From Leifsonia sp. AG29 (GTDB lineage Bacteria > Actinomycetota > Actinomycetes > Actinomycetales > Microbacteriaceae): a DNA stretch of 64,000 bases. Shown piece after piece: positions 1-8,909 of the stretch. A program made the position numbers and the translations under genes. The stretch's first letter is position 1. Each line of letters begins with the position of its first letter. The notes beneath the pieces are model-generated. The model searched no databases and was not told the DNA's origin. It saw only the letters and a list, made by a program, of their open reading frames with translations. The stretch covers positions 1,674,001 through 1,738,000 of the forward strand of contig NZ_VMSF01000001.1 of the NCBI RefSeq assembly GCF_009765225.1, written 5' to 3'.

Positions 1-876
1 CCCGACATCCAGCGCTCCGGGGTGTTCCCGCTGCTCGAGCCCATCGACGAGACCGCCGGCACCGCCGGCCCGACCGGCTCCGACCCGTGCCTCGCCGCCG
101 ACCAGCCGGAGATCGCGCCGTTCGACCGCACGGTCCCGCTCGACTACGCCGCCCACCGCCGCGACGCCGGTCACGCCGTGCGGCTGGGACTCGCGGGGGT
201 CACCTCCATCGGAGAGAGCCTCGCCGAGCGCATCGTCGCCGAACGGGAGGCGTACGGCCCCTACCGCGACCTGGCCGACCTCTCCCGGCGCGTCGGCCTG
301 AACACCGCCCAGCTGGAGGCGCTCGCCGCGGCGGGCGCGTTCGACGGCTTCGATCTGAGTCGCCGTCAGGCGATCTGGGAGGCGGGCAACGCCGCGCAGG
401 AACGTCCCGAGTTCCTCGCGGGCACGGCGATCACCGTGCAGCCGCCCCTCCTGCCGTTGCTCTCCCCCGCCGAGCAGCTGGCGAGCGATCTGTGGGCGAC
501 CGGGATCTCTCCGGACGACCATCCGGTGCGCTTCCTGCGCCCGGCGCTCGCCGCTCGGGGCGTTCGGACGGCCGAGTCGCTCAGCACCGCCGAGTCCGGG
601 CGCCGCATCGAGGTCGGCGGCGTGGTCACGCATCGGCAGCGCCCCGCGACCGCCGCGGGCGTCACCTTCCTCAACATCGAGGACGAGACCGGCCTCGTCA
701 ACGTCATCTGCCCGGTCGGGGTCTGGAACAGGTTCCGGCGGGTGGCGCGCCAGTCACCGGCGATGATCGTGCGCGGCATCCTCGAGCGCAGCGAGGAGGG
801 CGTGGTCAACGTGGTGGCCGACCGCATGGAACCTCTCGAGACGGGCATGCGGACCGTGTCGCGCGACTTCCACTGA
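1..876 (+). CDS. dnaE2: Error-prone DNA polymerase DnaE2 (ImuC), C-terminal part
   Basis: This is the last 291 residues of a much longer protein (the family is roughly 1,050-1,150 aa) whose start lies left of the window. Residues about 60-120 form the helix-hairpin-helix region (GVTSIGESLAERIV, then YRDLADLSRRVGL), and residues about 195-275 are an OB fold (GGVVTHRQRP, FLNIEDETGLVNVI). It ends in SRDFH, close to the usual DnaE2 terminus. DnaE2 is a C-family polymerase used in SOS mutagenesis with ImuA/ImuB in actinobacteria; those partners are not visible here. The catalytic PHP and palm domains lie outside the window. Identification as DnaE2 rather than DnaE1 rests on the short C-terminus without a tau-binding tail. 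Confidence 0.9.
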   Translation, partial: PDIQRSGVFPLLEPIDETAGTAGPTGSDPCLAADQPEIAPFDRTVPLDYAAHRRDAGHAVRLGLAGVTSIGESLAERIVAEREAYGPYRDLADLSRRVGLNTAQLEALAAAGAFDGFDLSRRQAIWEAGNAAQERPEFLAGTAITVQPPLLPLLSPAEQLASDLWATGISPDDHPVRFLRPALAARGVRTAESLSTAESGRRIEVGGVVTHRQRPATAAGVTFLNIEDETGLVNVICPVGVWNRFRRVARQSPAMIVRGILERSEEGVVNVVADRMEPLETGMRTVSRDFH

Positions 877-905
877 CCCCGAGCGGCCACACGCGAGCCG
901 GCGCC

Positions 906-1685
906 TCAGCCGTCTTCGAAGCGCAGGTGCCGGACGCTGCGACCGTTCCGGCGCACCAGGCGGAGCGACTCCACCCCGATCCTGATATGCGTCTCGACGA
1001 ACTCGCGCGTCACGCCCAGGTCGCTCGCGGCGGTCTTCACGCCCTCGGGCACCATCGGCTGATCGCTCACGAGCAGCAACGCGCCGCTGGGGATATGGTT
1101 GGCGAACCCGGCCGCGAACAGCGTCGCGGTCTCCATGTCCACCGCCATGCACCGCGTCTGCCGCAGGTAGGTCTTGAACGCGTCGTCGTGCTCCCAGACC
1201 CGGCGGTTCGTCGTGTACACCGTCCCGGTCCAGTAGTCCTGCTTGAAATCGCGGATCGTCGTCGACACGGCGCGCTGGAGCTGGAACGCCGGAAGCGCCG
1301 GGACTTCTGGCGGCATGTAGTCGTTGGAGGTGCCCTCGCCTCGGATCGCCGCGATCGGCAGCACGAGGTCGCCCAGCTGGTTCTTCTTCTTCACGCCCCC
1401 GCACTTGCCGAGGAACAGCACCGCCTCGGGCGAGACGGCGCTCAGGAGGTCCATGATGGTCGCGGCGTTGGGGCTGCCCATCCCGAAGTTGATCATGGTG
1501 ATGCCGTCGGCCGTCGCGTTCGGCATCGACCGGTCGCGGCCGCGCACCTCGACGTCGTTCCAGGCGGCGAACCGCTCGACGTAGTCGACGAAGTTCGTGA
1601 GGAGGACGTACGACCCGAACTCGTCGAGGGGGGTCCCCGTGTACCGGGGCAGCCAGTCCCGGACGATCTCCGACTTCTCTTTCAC
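906..1685 (-). CDS. amn: AMP nucleosidase (short actinobacterial form)
   Basis: The predicted enzyme hydrolyses AMP to adenine and ribose-5-phosphate in the cytoplasm. It belongs to the PNP/UDP-phosphorylase fold. The 259-aa protein has the family glycine-rich loop (INFGMGSPNAATIMDLL), the base/ribose site VDMETATLFAAGF and a late SDQPM motif. E. coli Amn is nearly twice as long; this is the catalytic-domain-only form seen in actinobacteria. The start is GTG at 1685, preceded by a good AAGGGAG at about 6 bases. It converges on dnaE2 with 29 bases between the stops. A different nucleosidase specificity (MTA/SAH-like) is less likely given the GMGSPN and MGEL-like arrangement. Confidence 0.85.
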   Translation of the reverse strand: MKEKSEIVRDWLPRYTGTPLDEFGSYVLLTNFVDYVERFAAWNDVEVRGRDRSMPNATADGITMINFGMGSPNAATIMDLLSAVSPEAVLFLGKCGGVKKKNQLGDLVLPIAAIRGEGTSNDYMPPEVPALPAFQLQRAVSTTIRDFKQDYWTGTVYTTNRRVWEHDDAFKTYLRQTRCMAVDMETATLFAAGFANHIPSGALLLVSDQPMVPEGVKTAASDLGVTREFVETHIRIGVESLRLVRRNGRSVRHLRFEDG

Positions 1686-1746
1686 CGCGCTCCCTTCCCG
1701 ATCCGAGAACCGGCAGAGCCCCCGGCGCGCTGCGCCGGACGGCCGG

Positions 1747-2475
1747 TCAGCCGATCCTGGTGCCGAGGAGCGCGCCGATCGCGAACGTCGCCGCCAGCGC
1801 GAGCGCGCCTCCGATCACCACTCGAAGCATCGCACGACCGCGCGAGCTTCCGCCGATCCACGCCGCCACGTAGCCGGTGATGGCGAGCGCGACGAGGACG
1901 ACGACGAAGGTGACGGGGATGCGGACCGCCGCGGGCAGGAGAATCGTGACGAGCGGCAGGATCCCACCGATCGTGAACGCGACGGCAGAGGCCAGCGCCG
2001 CGTGCCACGGGCTCACCACGTCGTCCTGGTCGATGCCGAGCTCAGCCGACAGGTGGGCTCCGAGCGCGTCGTGCTCGGTCAGTTCGAGGGCGACCTGCCG
2101 CGCGGTCTCCGGGCGCAGGCCCTTCGCCTCGTAGAGGCCGGCCAGCTCGGCCAGCTCCTCTTCGGGCATCTCCGCGAGCTCGCGGCGCTCCTTCTCGATG
2201 AGCGCGTGCTCGCTGTCGCGCTGGCTGCTCACCGAGACGTACTCGCCGAGGGCCATCGAGATCGCGCCTCCGACGAGCGCAGCCAGCCCGGCCGTGAGGA
2301 TCGCCGCCACCGAGCCGGTGGCGCCCGCCACACCGACGACGACTGCGGCGACGGAGACGATGCCGTCGTTCGCGCCGAGCACGCCCGCCCGGAGCCAGTT
2401 CAGTCGCTGAGAGAGGCCGCCCCGGTGGGGCTCGGAGGCGTGGGCGTTGGGGGTCTCCGTCGCGTCGTCGGTCAT
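1747..2475 (-). CDS. VIT1/CCC1-family divalent metal (Fe2+/Mn2+) transporter
   Basis: A 242-aa membrane protein. The first segment has the VIT-family signature LRAGVLGANDGIVSVAAVV. About five hydrophobic helices are visible (two after residue 25, three in the last 90 residues), split by a charged stretch rich in Glu (EKERRELAEMPEEELAEL) that corresponds to the metal-binding cytosolic domain of the family. It probably exports or stores iron or manganese; the substrate is inferred from the family. I chose ATG at 2475 because a -10 hexamer TAGGCT (minus strand, 2487-2482) sits exactly 6 bases upstream, giving a leaderless mRNA. GTG at 2481 is the alternative. Confidence 0.85.
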   Translation of the reverse strand: MTDDATETPNAHASEPHRGGLSQRLNWLRAGVLGANDGIVSVAAVVVGVAGATGSVAAILTAGLAALVGGAISMALGEYVSVSSQRDSEHALIEKERRELAEMPEEELAELAGLYEAKGLRPETARQVALELTEHDALGAHLSAELGIDQDDVVSPWHAALASAVAFTIGGILPLVTILLPAAVRIPVTFVVVLVALAITGYVAAWIGGSSRGRAMLRVVIGGALALAATFAIGALLGTRIG

Positions 2476-2481
2476 ATGCAC

Positions 2482-2487
2482 AGCCTA
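2482..2487 (-). promoter_or_regulatory. -10 hexamer TAGGCT, leaderless promoter of the VIT-family gene
   Basis: TAGGCT on the minus strand ends 6 bases before the ATG at 2475, which would place the transcription start at the start codon. No Shine-Dalgarno is present between them. The -35 element is not clear. Confidence 0.5.
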
Positions 2488-2527
2488 GGAAGCCGGCGCG
2501 CTCCTCCGCCAGGAAGGTACGGCACGC

Positions 2528-3046
2528 CTAACTCGCGGGTGTCACCGCCGCGCCTCCCTCGGCCCGGTCGGCCCGCTTGCGGAGCTGCACGCGGTACTCC
2601 CGAACGGTGAGCGCGACGATGAGGACATCGAACACGGTCAAGGCGAACAGGCCCCACGAGAAGTGCCGAGCCAGTTCGTAGCCCTGCCAGCCGATGAACA
2701 CGACGAGGAAGCCGAGCATCCACGGGTACGCCCACAGTCTGTCGCGCAGCACCGCCCAGACGAGCACGACCTTCACGAGCCCGTGGACGATCAGGTAGAA
2801 GGCACCGAACAGCGTCGCGGACCCGGTCACCTGGTGAGACCAGTGCAGCAGCCAGCCGGCCACCGGATCGGTCGGGTCCTCCGAGAGCTCGTGCTGGGTC
2901 AGCAGGCGCACGATCGCGTGGATCCGCTCGGGCGTCAGAAACAGGAGGAGCGCCCCGCCGACGAGCTCGAGCACACCGTCCAGCCCCTTCAGGAAGACGG
3001 TCACCCGGAAGGCGAGGTCGAGGAACCGTGCGCGGGTCATACGCAC
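2528..3046 (-). CDS. DUF2127-type membrane protein
   Basis: A protein of about 172 aa with four hydrophobic segments (near residues 12-35, 75-95, 105-125 and 130-150). The pattern WAYPWMLGFLVVFIGWQGYEL, followed by FDVLIVALTVREY, is typical of DUF2127 proteins, whose function is unknown. The C-terminus is basic and then acidic. GTG at 3046 is preferred because GAGGGG lies 6 bases upstream; TTG at 3052 and ATG at 3040 are in the same frame. It lies between the VIT gene and the helicase on the same strand and may be co-transcribed with the helicase (28 bases from its stop). Confidence 0.75.
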   Translation of the reverse strand: MRMTRARFLDLAFRVTVFLKGLDGVLELVGGALLLFLTPERIHAIVRLLTQHELSEDPTDPVAGWLLHWSHQVTGSATLFGAFYLIVHGLVKVVLVWAVLRDRLWAYPWMLGFLVVFIGWQGYELARHFSWGLFALTVFDVLIVALTVREYRVQLRKRADRAEGGAAVTPAS

Positions 3047-3074
3047 ATCCAACCCCTCGCGGCCGGGAGCGGGG

Positions 3075-4904
3075 TCAGTGCGCGCCGAGTCGTTTGCGGA
3101 GGTAGTCGATCCGGGCCTGGAGCTGGGTGACGCTCGCCTGCGCGACCGCGGGGCCGCCGCACGCCCGACGGAGCTCGGCGTGGATCAGACCGTGCGGCTC
3201 GCCGGAGTTCTTCGCGTAGAGCCCGACGAGGCTGTTGAGCAGTTGGCGCTGCTCCTTGAGCGTGCGGTGGAGGGGCGCCGGAGGGTGGCCCTGCGCCTCC
3301 TGGGGACGCGCGGTGTGCCTCCTCGCCTGCCGCTGCTGCCGCTGCATGAGGAGCTCGTGCACCTGGTCGGGCTCGAGGATTCCCGGCAGCCCGATGAAGT
3401 CGAACTCCTCGTCCGTCCCGGGCACGGCGAACCCGCCGAATTCCCGTCCGTCGTAAAGCACCCGGTCGAAGTTCGCCTCGGAGCCGAGCGCCTCGAACGC
3501 GAACTCCTCGGTCAGCGCCTCGGAGGCGCGATCGTCGCGGTTTGCCTCGGCGACCATGGCGTCTTCGGGGTTCCACAGATCACCCTCGGCGCCCTCCTCC
3601 GAGACCCGGTCGAGCGCGTGGTCGCGCTCCAGCTCGAGCGCGTTCGCAAGCGCCATCAGCGTGGGAACGTTCGGCAGGAACACCGAGGCGGTCTCACCGC
3701 GCCGGCGTGCTCGCACGAAGCGCCCGATCGCCTGGGCGAAGAACAGCGGCGTGGAGGCGCTCGTCGCGTACACGCCGACGGCGAGCCGCGGCACGTCGAC
3801 GCCCTCCGACACCATGCGGACGGCGACCATCCACCGCGAGTCGCCGCGGGAGAACTCGTCGATCCGGTCGCTCGCCTCCTTCTCGTCGGACAGCACGACC
3901 GTGACCGGCTCGCCGCTGATCTGGTGCAGCAGGTCGGCGTAGGCCCGTGCGGCGTAGTGGTCGGTCGCGATGACGAGCCCGCCCGCATCCGGGATGGAGG
4001 CGCGGACCTCGCTGAGGCGCCGGTCGGCGGCCGCGAGCACGGCCGGGATCCATTCGCCGCGCGGGTCGAGCGCGGTGCGCCACGCCTGGGACGTGATGTC
4101 CTTGGTGTTGCCCTCGCCGAGGCGCGCCTCCATCTCGTCGCCGGTCTTCGTGCGCCAGCGCATGTGGCCCGCGTAGACCATGAAGATGACGGGACGGACG
4201 ACCCCGTCGGCGAGGGCGCGGCCGTAGCCGTAGTTGTAGTCGGTGAGCGACGTCCGGATCCCCTGCCGGTCCGGCAGGTAGGTCACGAACGGGATGGGGG
4301 CCGTGTCGGAACGGAACGGCGTCCCCGTCAGCGACAGCCTCCTGGTGGCCCGCTCGAACGCGTCGCGGATGCCGTCGCCCCAGCTGAGGGCGTCGCCGCC
4401 GTGGTGGACCTCGTCGAGGATCACGAGCGTCTTGTGCGACTCGGTGATGTCCTTGTGGAGACTCGGCCGCATCGCGACCTGGGCGTACGTCACCGCGACG
4501 CCCTTGTAGTGGCGCGCGTACCGCCCGTCGGAGTTCTTGAAGTCGGGGTCGAGCGCGAGGCCGACGCGCGCGGCCGCCTCCGCCCACTGGCGTTTCAGGT
4601 GCTCGGTCGGTGCGACCACCGTGACTCGCTCGACCGTCCGGCGCGAGAGCAGTTCTGTGGCGAGCCGGAGCGCGAACGTGGTCTTACCGGCACCCGGTGT
4701 CGCGGAGGCGAGGAAGTCACGGGGCTCGTTGACGAAGTACGCGTCGAGGGCCTCCGCCTGCCACGCGCGCAGCTTTCCCGCGGTTCCCCACGCGGCCCGC
4801 TCGGGGAAGGACGGGGACAGATGCTCGGCCGCGAAGCTTCCGGCGTGTGCGCCCGGACGGTCCTCCGCATCGGCGGGCTCGGGGGCTGAAGCTGTCGTGT
4901 CCAC
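3075..4904 (-). CDS. DEAD/DEAH-box superfamily 2 helicase
   Basis: A 609-aa SF2 ATPase. In order it has a Q-like region (LRAWQAEALDAYF), Walker A (TPGAGKTT, about residue 75), Walker B DEVHH (about residue 170), the SLTGTPFRSD motif III region, and a C-terminal helicase domain ending in motif VI (QAIGRFVRARR). The last 130 residues carry a Gln/Arg-rich stretch and a helical tail. It resembles UvrB/RecG-class and type I restriction-subunit helicases, but no nuclease or methylase partner is nearby, so its role (repair or RNA) is unknown. GTG at 4904 was chosen because the minus-strand -10 TAGATT sits 8 bases upstream; the upstream extension to 4988 has no such support and overlaps the divergent gene. 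Confidence 0.85.
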   Translation of the reverse strand: MDTTASAPEPADAEDRPGAHAGSFAAEHLSPSFPERAAWGTAGKLRAWQAEALDAYFVNEPRDFLASATPGAGKTTFALRLATELLSRRTVERVTVVAPTEHLKRQWAEAAARVGLALDPDFKNSDGRYARHYKGVAVTYAQVAMRPSLHKDITESHKTLVILDEVHHGGDALSWGDGIRDAFERATRRLSLTGTPFRSDTAPIPFVTYLPDRQGIRTSLTDYNYGYGRALADGVVRPVIFMVYAGHMRWRTKTGDEMEARLGEGNTKDITSQAWRTALDPRGEWIPAVLAAADRRLSEVRASIPDAGGLVIATDHYAARAYADLLHQISGEPVTVVLSDEKEASDRIDEFSRGDSRWMVAVRMVSEGVDVPRLAVGVYATSASTPLFFAQAIGRFVRARRRGETASVFLPNVPTLMALANALELERDHALDRVSEEGAEGDLWNPEDAMVAEANRDDRASEALTEEFAFEALGSEANFDRVLYDGREFGGFAVPGTDEEFDFIGLPGILEPDQVHELLMQRQQRQARRHTARPQEAQGHPPAPLHRTLKEQRQLLNSLVGLYAKNSGEPHGLIHAELRRACGGPAVAQASVTQLQARIDYLRKRLGAH

Positions 4905-4912
4905 TTGGATCC

Positions 4913-4918
4913 AATCTA
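4913..4918 (-). promoter_or_regulatory. -10 hexamer TAGATT, leaderless promoter of the helicase gene
   Basis: TAGATT on the minus strand lies 8 bases before GTG at 4904 with no Shine-Dalgarno, consistent with a leaderless transcript diverging from the SGNH hydrolase gene. Confidence 0.45.
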
Positions 4919-4986
4919 CCCGAGAGCACTGACGCCCTCCCTCGGGGCGCCCCGCCCGGGCCTCGGGGGCGTTGCAGAATGGGAGC

Positions 4987-5790
4987 ATGGTCGAACCCCA
5001 GCACCCCTGGTCCCGCTACGTCGCTCTCGGAGACTCGTTCACCGAGGGCATCGGCGACCCCGAGCCGCGAAGCCCGGGAGGTCATCGCGGCTGGGCCGAC
5101 CGCGTCGCGGAGGTGCTCAGCCAGAAGACCGAGGACTTCGCGTACGCGAATCTCGCCGTTCGCGGCAAGCTCATCAAGCAGATCCTCGACGAGCAGGTCG
5201 AGCCCGCGGTGGCCCTGCGGCCCGACCTCATCACGCTCTCCGCGGGCGGCAACGACGTCATCCGGCCCGGCACCGACCCGGACCAGATCGCGGCGCTCTT
5301 CGACGAGGCGGTGAGGAGGCTCAGCGCCGATGGAGCGACGGTCGTCGTCTTCACCGGGGTCGACGTGGGCTTCTCCCCCGTGTTCCGCGGCATCCGCGGC
5401 AAGGTCGCCATCTACAACGAGAACATCCGCGCCATCGCCGCGCGCTACGACTGCATCGTCGCCGACCAGTGGGCGCTCACCGAGATCCAGGACGTGCGCA
5501 TGTGGGCGCCCGACCGCCTCCACCTGGCTCCGCTCGGGCACCACACCGTCGCGCGCATGGTGCTGGCGGCGCTCAACGTGGAGAACGAGCTGCAGCCGCT
5601 CCAGCCCGAGCCGCTCCCTCCCCGGACGTGGCGTCAGGCGCGCTCCGAAGACCTCTCCTGGGCGCGCGAGTACCTCGTCCCGTGGGTTCTCCGGCGGATC
5701 CGGCACCAGTCCTCGGGCGATCACATCACCCCGAAGCGCCCCGATGCGGGTCCGTTCCACCTCGCCCGGGACGAGAGCAGAACGGACTGA
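4987..5790 (+). CDS. SGNH/GDSL-family hydrolase
   Basis: A 267-aa esterase or lipase of the SGNH fold. Block I is ALGDSFTEG with nucleophile Ser17, block III is GGND, and the catalytic Asp/His pair is in DRLHLAPLGHH. There is no signal peptide, so it probably acts in the cytoplasm; the substrate is unknown. ATG at 4987 is preceded by GGGAG, and also by CAGAAT 6 bases upstream that could act as a -10 for a leaderless mRNA. It diverges from the helicase gene and converges on the carboxypeptidase gene; a weak GC hairpin lies in the 39-base gap. Confidence 0.88.
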   Translation: MVEPQHPWSRYVALGDSFTEGIGDPEPRSPGGHRGWADRVAEVLSQKTEDFAYANLAVRGKLIKQILDEQVEPAVALRPDLITLSAGGNDVIRPGTDPDQIAALFDEAVRRLSADGATVVVFTGVDVGFSPVFRGIRGKVAIYNENIRAIAARYDCIVADQWALTEIQDVRMWAPDRLHLAPLGHHTVARMVLAALNVENELQPLQPEPLPPRTWRQARSEDLSWAREYLVPWVLRRIRHQSSGDHITPKRPDAGPFHLARDESRTD

Positions 5791-5829
5791 CCCCGGGTCG
5801 GGGTTCAGCCGCCCGACGATGACCCGATC

Positions 5830-7092
5830 TCAGGCGCCGAGGCCTCCGGGGTGCGCAAGGCGCCACAGGAACCCGGGGTCGGGGACGTCCTTCGTGAGCG
5901 CGAGATCGACCGTCTCGGTCTTGCCGTTGAGCGTGAACCGGGCCGTGCCGACCGTGTCGCCCTTGAAGCCCGAGTGCAGCGGCTTCGACTCGAGCGAGAC
6001 CTCGATGGGCGTGTCCGACCACACGACGAAGGTCTTCGTCGTGGTCGCGACGAGCTTGGAGGTGGCTCCCCACGCGGTTGTGTAGGTCCCGAACTCCTGG
6101 CCCTTCGTCACGGCCGTCACCTCGTGGAACCCCGCCTTCATGCTGTCGAGGAGGCCCTTCACGCCGGCCCACAGGTCGTCGTGGGTCGGGGCGCCGAGCA
6201 CGACCCCGAGGACCCGCACCGTGTTCGACCCGCCGACGGGGAGCTGCGCCGAGAACAGGAGGCAGTTCCCGGCCTGGTCCGTGTTGCCGGTCTTGATGCC
6301 GTCGACGCCCGAGTAGCCGAGGAGCGTGTTCGTATTGTCCTGGGCGCCCGCCCCCGGCAGCGTGGCCGTCTTCTGCGAGACGATCGACGACAGCACGGGC
6401 GACGCGAGGACGAGCTTGCCGATGCCGATGAGGTCGGTCGTGTTACTCACGTTCCCGGGGTCGAGGCCGTCGGCGCTCACGATGCGCGTCGCCGTGAAGC
6501 CGTGCGCCTTCAACCAGCCGTTCGCCGCAGAGACATAAGCGCTCTCGGAGCCGTAAGCCCAGTTCGCGAGGGAGATCGCGTAGTTGTTGGCCGACGGCAG
6601 GAGCATCGCGGTGAGCGCCTCCTTCTCGGTCATCTTCGTTCCCGCCTGGACGGGAGCCCACGAACCGCCGGCCGCGACCACCTCGTGCCAGATGTCGACG
6701 TCGGCCTGCGTGAACGCGATGCTCGGCCCCTGGTCGTCGCCGTTCAGCGGCTTCTTGTCGAGGACGACGAGAGCCGTGACGGTCTTGGTGATGCTCGCGA
6801 TCGGCACGCTGGCCGTACCGCCGTGCGCCTGCGTGGCGTTCGGGACGTCCGGCGCGGTGATCGCGGCCGAACCATAGCCGGGCCAGGCCAGCTGTGCGGC
6901 CGGCTGGACGATGGCCTTCTCCTGATCGGTGGCCGCCGCGGTCGCCGGCAGCGGAGCGACGAGCGATCCCACCACGTAGAGGAAGAACACGAGCACGGCC
7001 CCCACTCCCCCGAAGACGAGGATGCGCCGGCGCCGGTAGACCTGACGGCGGGACAGACGGCGCGAGGGATCGACGGAGACTTGCTGGGGCAC
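5830..7092 (-). CDS. D-alanyl-D-alanine carboxypeptidase (peptidase S11, PBP5-like)
   Basis: A 420-aa membrane-anchored penicillin-binding protein that trims D-Ala from peptidoglycan pentapeptides. The N-terminus is basic, followed by one transmembrane helix (about residues 25-48). The active-site triad motifs are present: SITK (Ser100/Lys103), SANNYA (SxN) and KTG in GIKTGNTDQ. The C-terminal domain is beta-rich. The start is GTG at 7092, one base from the stop of the TrmH-type gene (7094-7096), so translation is probably coupled. The ATG upstream in frame lies inside that gene and is unlikely to be used. Confidence 0.88.
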   Translation of the reverse strand: MPQQVSVDPSRRLSRRQVYRRRRILVFGGVGAVLVFFLYVVGSLVAPLPATAAATDQEKAIVQPAAQLAWPGYGSAAITAPDVPNATQAHGGTASVPIASITKTVTALVVLDKKPLNGDDQGPSIAFTQADVDIWHEVVAAGGSWAPVQAGTKMTEKEALTAMLLPSANNYAISLANWAYGSESAYVSAANGWLKAHGFTATRIVSADGLDPGNVSNTTDLIGIGKLVLASPVLSSIVSQKTATLPGAGAQDNTNTLLGYSGVDGIKTGNTDQAGNCLLFSAQLPVGGSNTVRVLGVVLGAPTHDDLWAGVKGLLDSMKAGFHEVTAVTKGQEFGTYTTAWGATSKLVATTTKTFVVWSDTPIEVSLESKPLHSGFKGDTVGTARFTLNGKTETVDLALTKDVPDPGFLWRLAHPGGLGA

Positions 7093-7093
7093 G

Positions 7094-7936
7094 TCAGGAG
7101 TGTAGCGAGACCGCCCGCCGGGCACCCTGAGAACGCGCCCGCAGCGCCCAGAGCGCCACCGCGCTCGCCGAGGCGACGTTGAGCGAATCGACCCCGTGCA
7201 GCATCGGGATGGTCACCACGGCGTCTGCGGCCGTCAGCGCGCGCCGGCTCAGGCCGTCCCCCTCCGAACCGAGGACGAGGGCCACGCGCTCAGGCGCGGA
7301 CGCGGCGAAGGCGTCGAGGCTCACGGCATCCTCGGCGAGGGCGAGGGCTGCGATCGAGAAGCCCGCGTCGTGCAGCACGGGCGCTGCGGCATCCCACTCC
7401 GGGAGGCGCGTCCACGGCACCTGCAGCACGGTACCCATGCTCACCCGGACACTTCGGCGGTACAGGGGGTCCGCACACCGGGGCGAGACGAGCACGGCGT
7501 CCGCGCCGAGGCCGGCCACCGAACGGAAGATCGCGCCGACGTTCGTGTGATCGACGATGTCCTCGAGGACGACGACGAGCCGGGCATCGCGCAGAAGCTC
7601 TGCCGGGTCGGGGAGCTGCGGTCGATGCATGGCCGCGAGTGCCCCGCGGTGCAGGTGGTATCCGGTGAGCTGTTCGAGCACGGCGGCGTCGCCGACGAAG
7701 ACCGGAACCTCTGGGTAATCCGCGAGGAGCGCCTCCACGTCCGGCAGCCACTGCTCCTGCAGAAGCACCGATCGCGGAACGTGGCCCGCACTGAGGGCGC
7801 GCGTGATCACCTTGGTCGACTCCGCGATGTAGAGGCCGCCCTCCGGCTCGGTGACACGCCGGAGCGCCACGTCGGTGAGCCGCGAATAGTCGGCGAGGCC
7901 GTCATCGTCGAGATCGGTGATCCGGTGGAGGCGCAT
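7094..7936 (-). CDS. TrmH/SpoU-family RNA 2'-O-methyltransferase
   Basis: A 280-aa SPOUT methyltransferase that transfers methyl from SAM to a ribose 2'-OH in tRNA or rRNA. An N-terminal L30e-like substrate-binding region (residues about 20-115) precedes the knot domain. Motif 1 is NVGAIFRSV, motif 2 is LGSEGDGLS and motif 3 is IPMLHGVDSLNVASA. The target nucleotide cannot be read from sequence. ATG at 7936 is the only sensible start; it diverges from the sirtuin gene across 81 bases. Confidence 0.88.
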   Translation of the reverse strand: MRLHRITDLDDDGLADYSRLTDVALRRVTEPEGGLYIAESTKVITRALSAGHVPRSVLLQEQWLPDVEALLADYPEVPVFVGDAAVLEQLTGYHLHRGALAAMHRPQLPDPAELLRDARLVVVLEDIVDHTNVGAIFRSVAGLGADAVLVSPRCADPLYRRSVRVSMGTVLQVPWTRLPEWDAAAPVLHDAGFSIAALALAEDAVSLDAFAASAPERVALVLGSEGDGLSRRALTAADAVVTIPMLHGVDSLNVASASAVALWALRARSQGARRAVSLHS

Positions 7937-8017
7937 GGGTCCAGATTGCCAGCAGCCGGAAACAATTCCGAAAACTGGGGTGTTTAGGCTGGGTGGAGGG
8001 GTCGTCGGGAGGTGCAC

Positions 8018-8863
8018 GTGAACACGCTGGCCAGCGAGCTGTCCCCGGAGGTGCTCCGGGGCATCGACCAGGCCGCTGAGCTCCTCGTGGGGCGCCGCTT
8101 CACCGTGCTCACCGGCGCGGGCGTCTCGACCGACTCGGGCATCCCGGATTATCGCGGCGAAGGCGCTCCGAAGCGGACGCCGATGACCTTCCAGCAGTTC
8201 CTCGCCGACGATCGCTACCGCAAGCGCTACTGGGCCGGAAGCCACCTGGGCTACCGCCGTTTCGCCGCCGCTCGGCCCAATGACGGGCACCGGGCGATCG
8301 CCCGGCTGGAGGCGTCCGGAGCGTCCAACGGCGTCATCACGCAAAACGTCGACGGACTCCACAAGCAGGCCGGCTCGCAGCGAGTCGTCGACCTGCACGG
8401 CGCCATGGACCGCGTCCTCTGCCTGGTGTGCGGGCAGATCTTCGCCCGTGAGGCGATCACCGCGCGCATCGACGCCGCCAACCCGTGGCTCGACACCGAG
8501 GGCGCGGTCGAGATCGCACCGGACGGCGACGCCGTGGTGACGGACATCGACGCCTTCGACGTGCCGGACTGCACCGTGTGCGGCGGTCACCTGAAGCCCG
8601 ACGTCGTGTTCTTCGGCGAGTTCATCCCGGCCGAGAAGTACCGCGAGGCCAGCGCGCTCGTTCGTTCGGCCGAGGCGCTCGTGATCGCGGGCTCCTCCCT
8701 GGTCGTCAACTCGGGCATTCGGCTCCTCGAGCAGGCCCGGCGCCGCCGCCTCCCGATCGTGATCGTCAACCGGGGCGAGACGAAGGGCGACTCGCGCGCG
8801 ACCGTTAAGCTGGATGCCGGGACGACCGAGACGATGGTCGAGCTGGCCCGCCGGCTCGCCTGA
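8018..8863 (+). CDS. cobB: Sir2-family NAD-dependent protein deacylase
   Basis: A 281-aa sirtuin that removes acyl groups from lysines using NAD+. Visible motifs are TGAGVSTDSGIPDYRG (NAD binding), TQNVDGLH with the catalytic His in DLHG, and two Cys pairs (CLVCG and CTVCGG) that form the zinc site; the pocket motif FFGE follows. The start was set at GTG 8018 because GGGAGG lies 5 bases upstream; GTG 8012 overlaps that ribosome binding site. It is followed after 46 bases by the phosphatase gene on the same strand. Confidence 0.9.
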   Translation: MNTLASELSPEVLRGIDQAAELLVGRRFTVLTGAGVSTDSGIPDYRGEGAPKRTPMTFQQFLADDRYRKRYWAGSHLGYRRFAAARPNDGHRAIARLEASGASNGVITQNVDGLHKQAGSQRVVDLHGAMDRVLCLVCGQIFAREAITARIDAANPWLDTEGAVEIAPDGDAVVTDIDAFDVPDCTVCGGHLKPDVVFFGEFIPAEKYREASALVRSAEALVIAGSSLVVNSGIRLLEQARRRRLPIVIVNRGETKGDSRATVKLDAGTTETMVELARRLA

Positions 8864-8909
8864 CCGGCTCCGGCCGACCGCGGAGGCGTCCCGCGACGAA
8901 AGGACGTGC

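Noticed and set aside
87-1880. Long Arg/Pro/Ala-rich frames opposite or across known genes, here and throughout the window
   Set aside because: High GC keeps unused frames open. These lack ribosome binding sites and motifs, and overlap genes with clear families.
5788-5809. Terminator between the SGNH and carboxypeptidase genes
   Set aside because: The stem has a bulge and a two-base loop; not listed as a feature.
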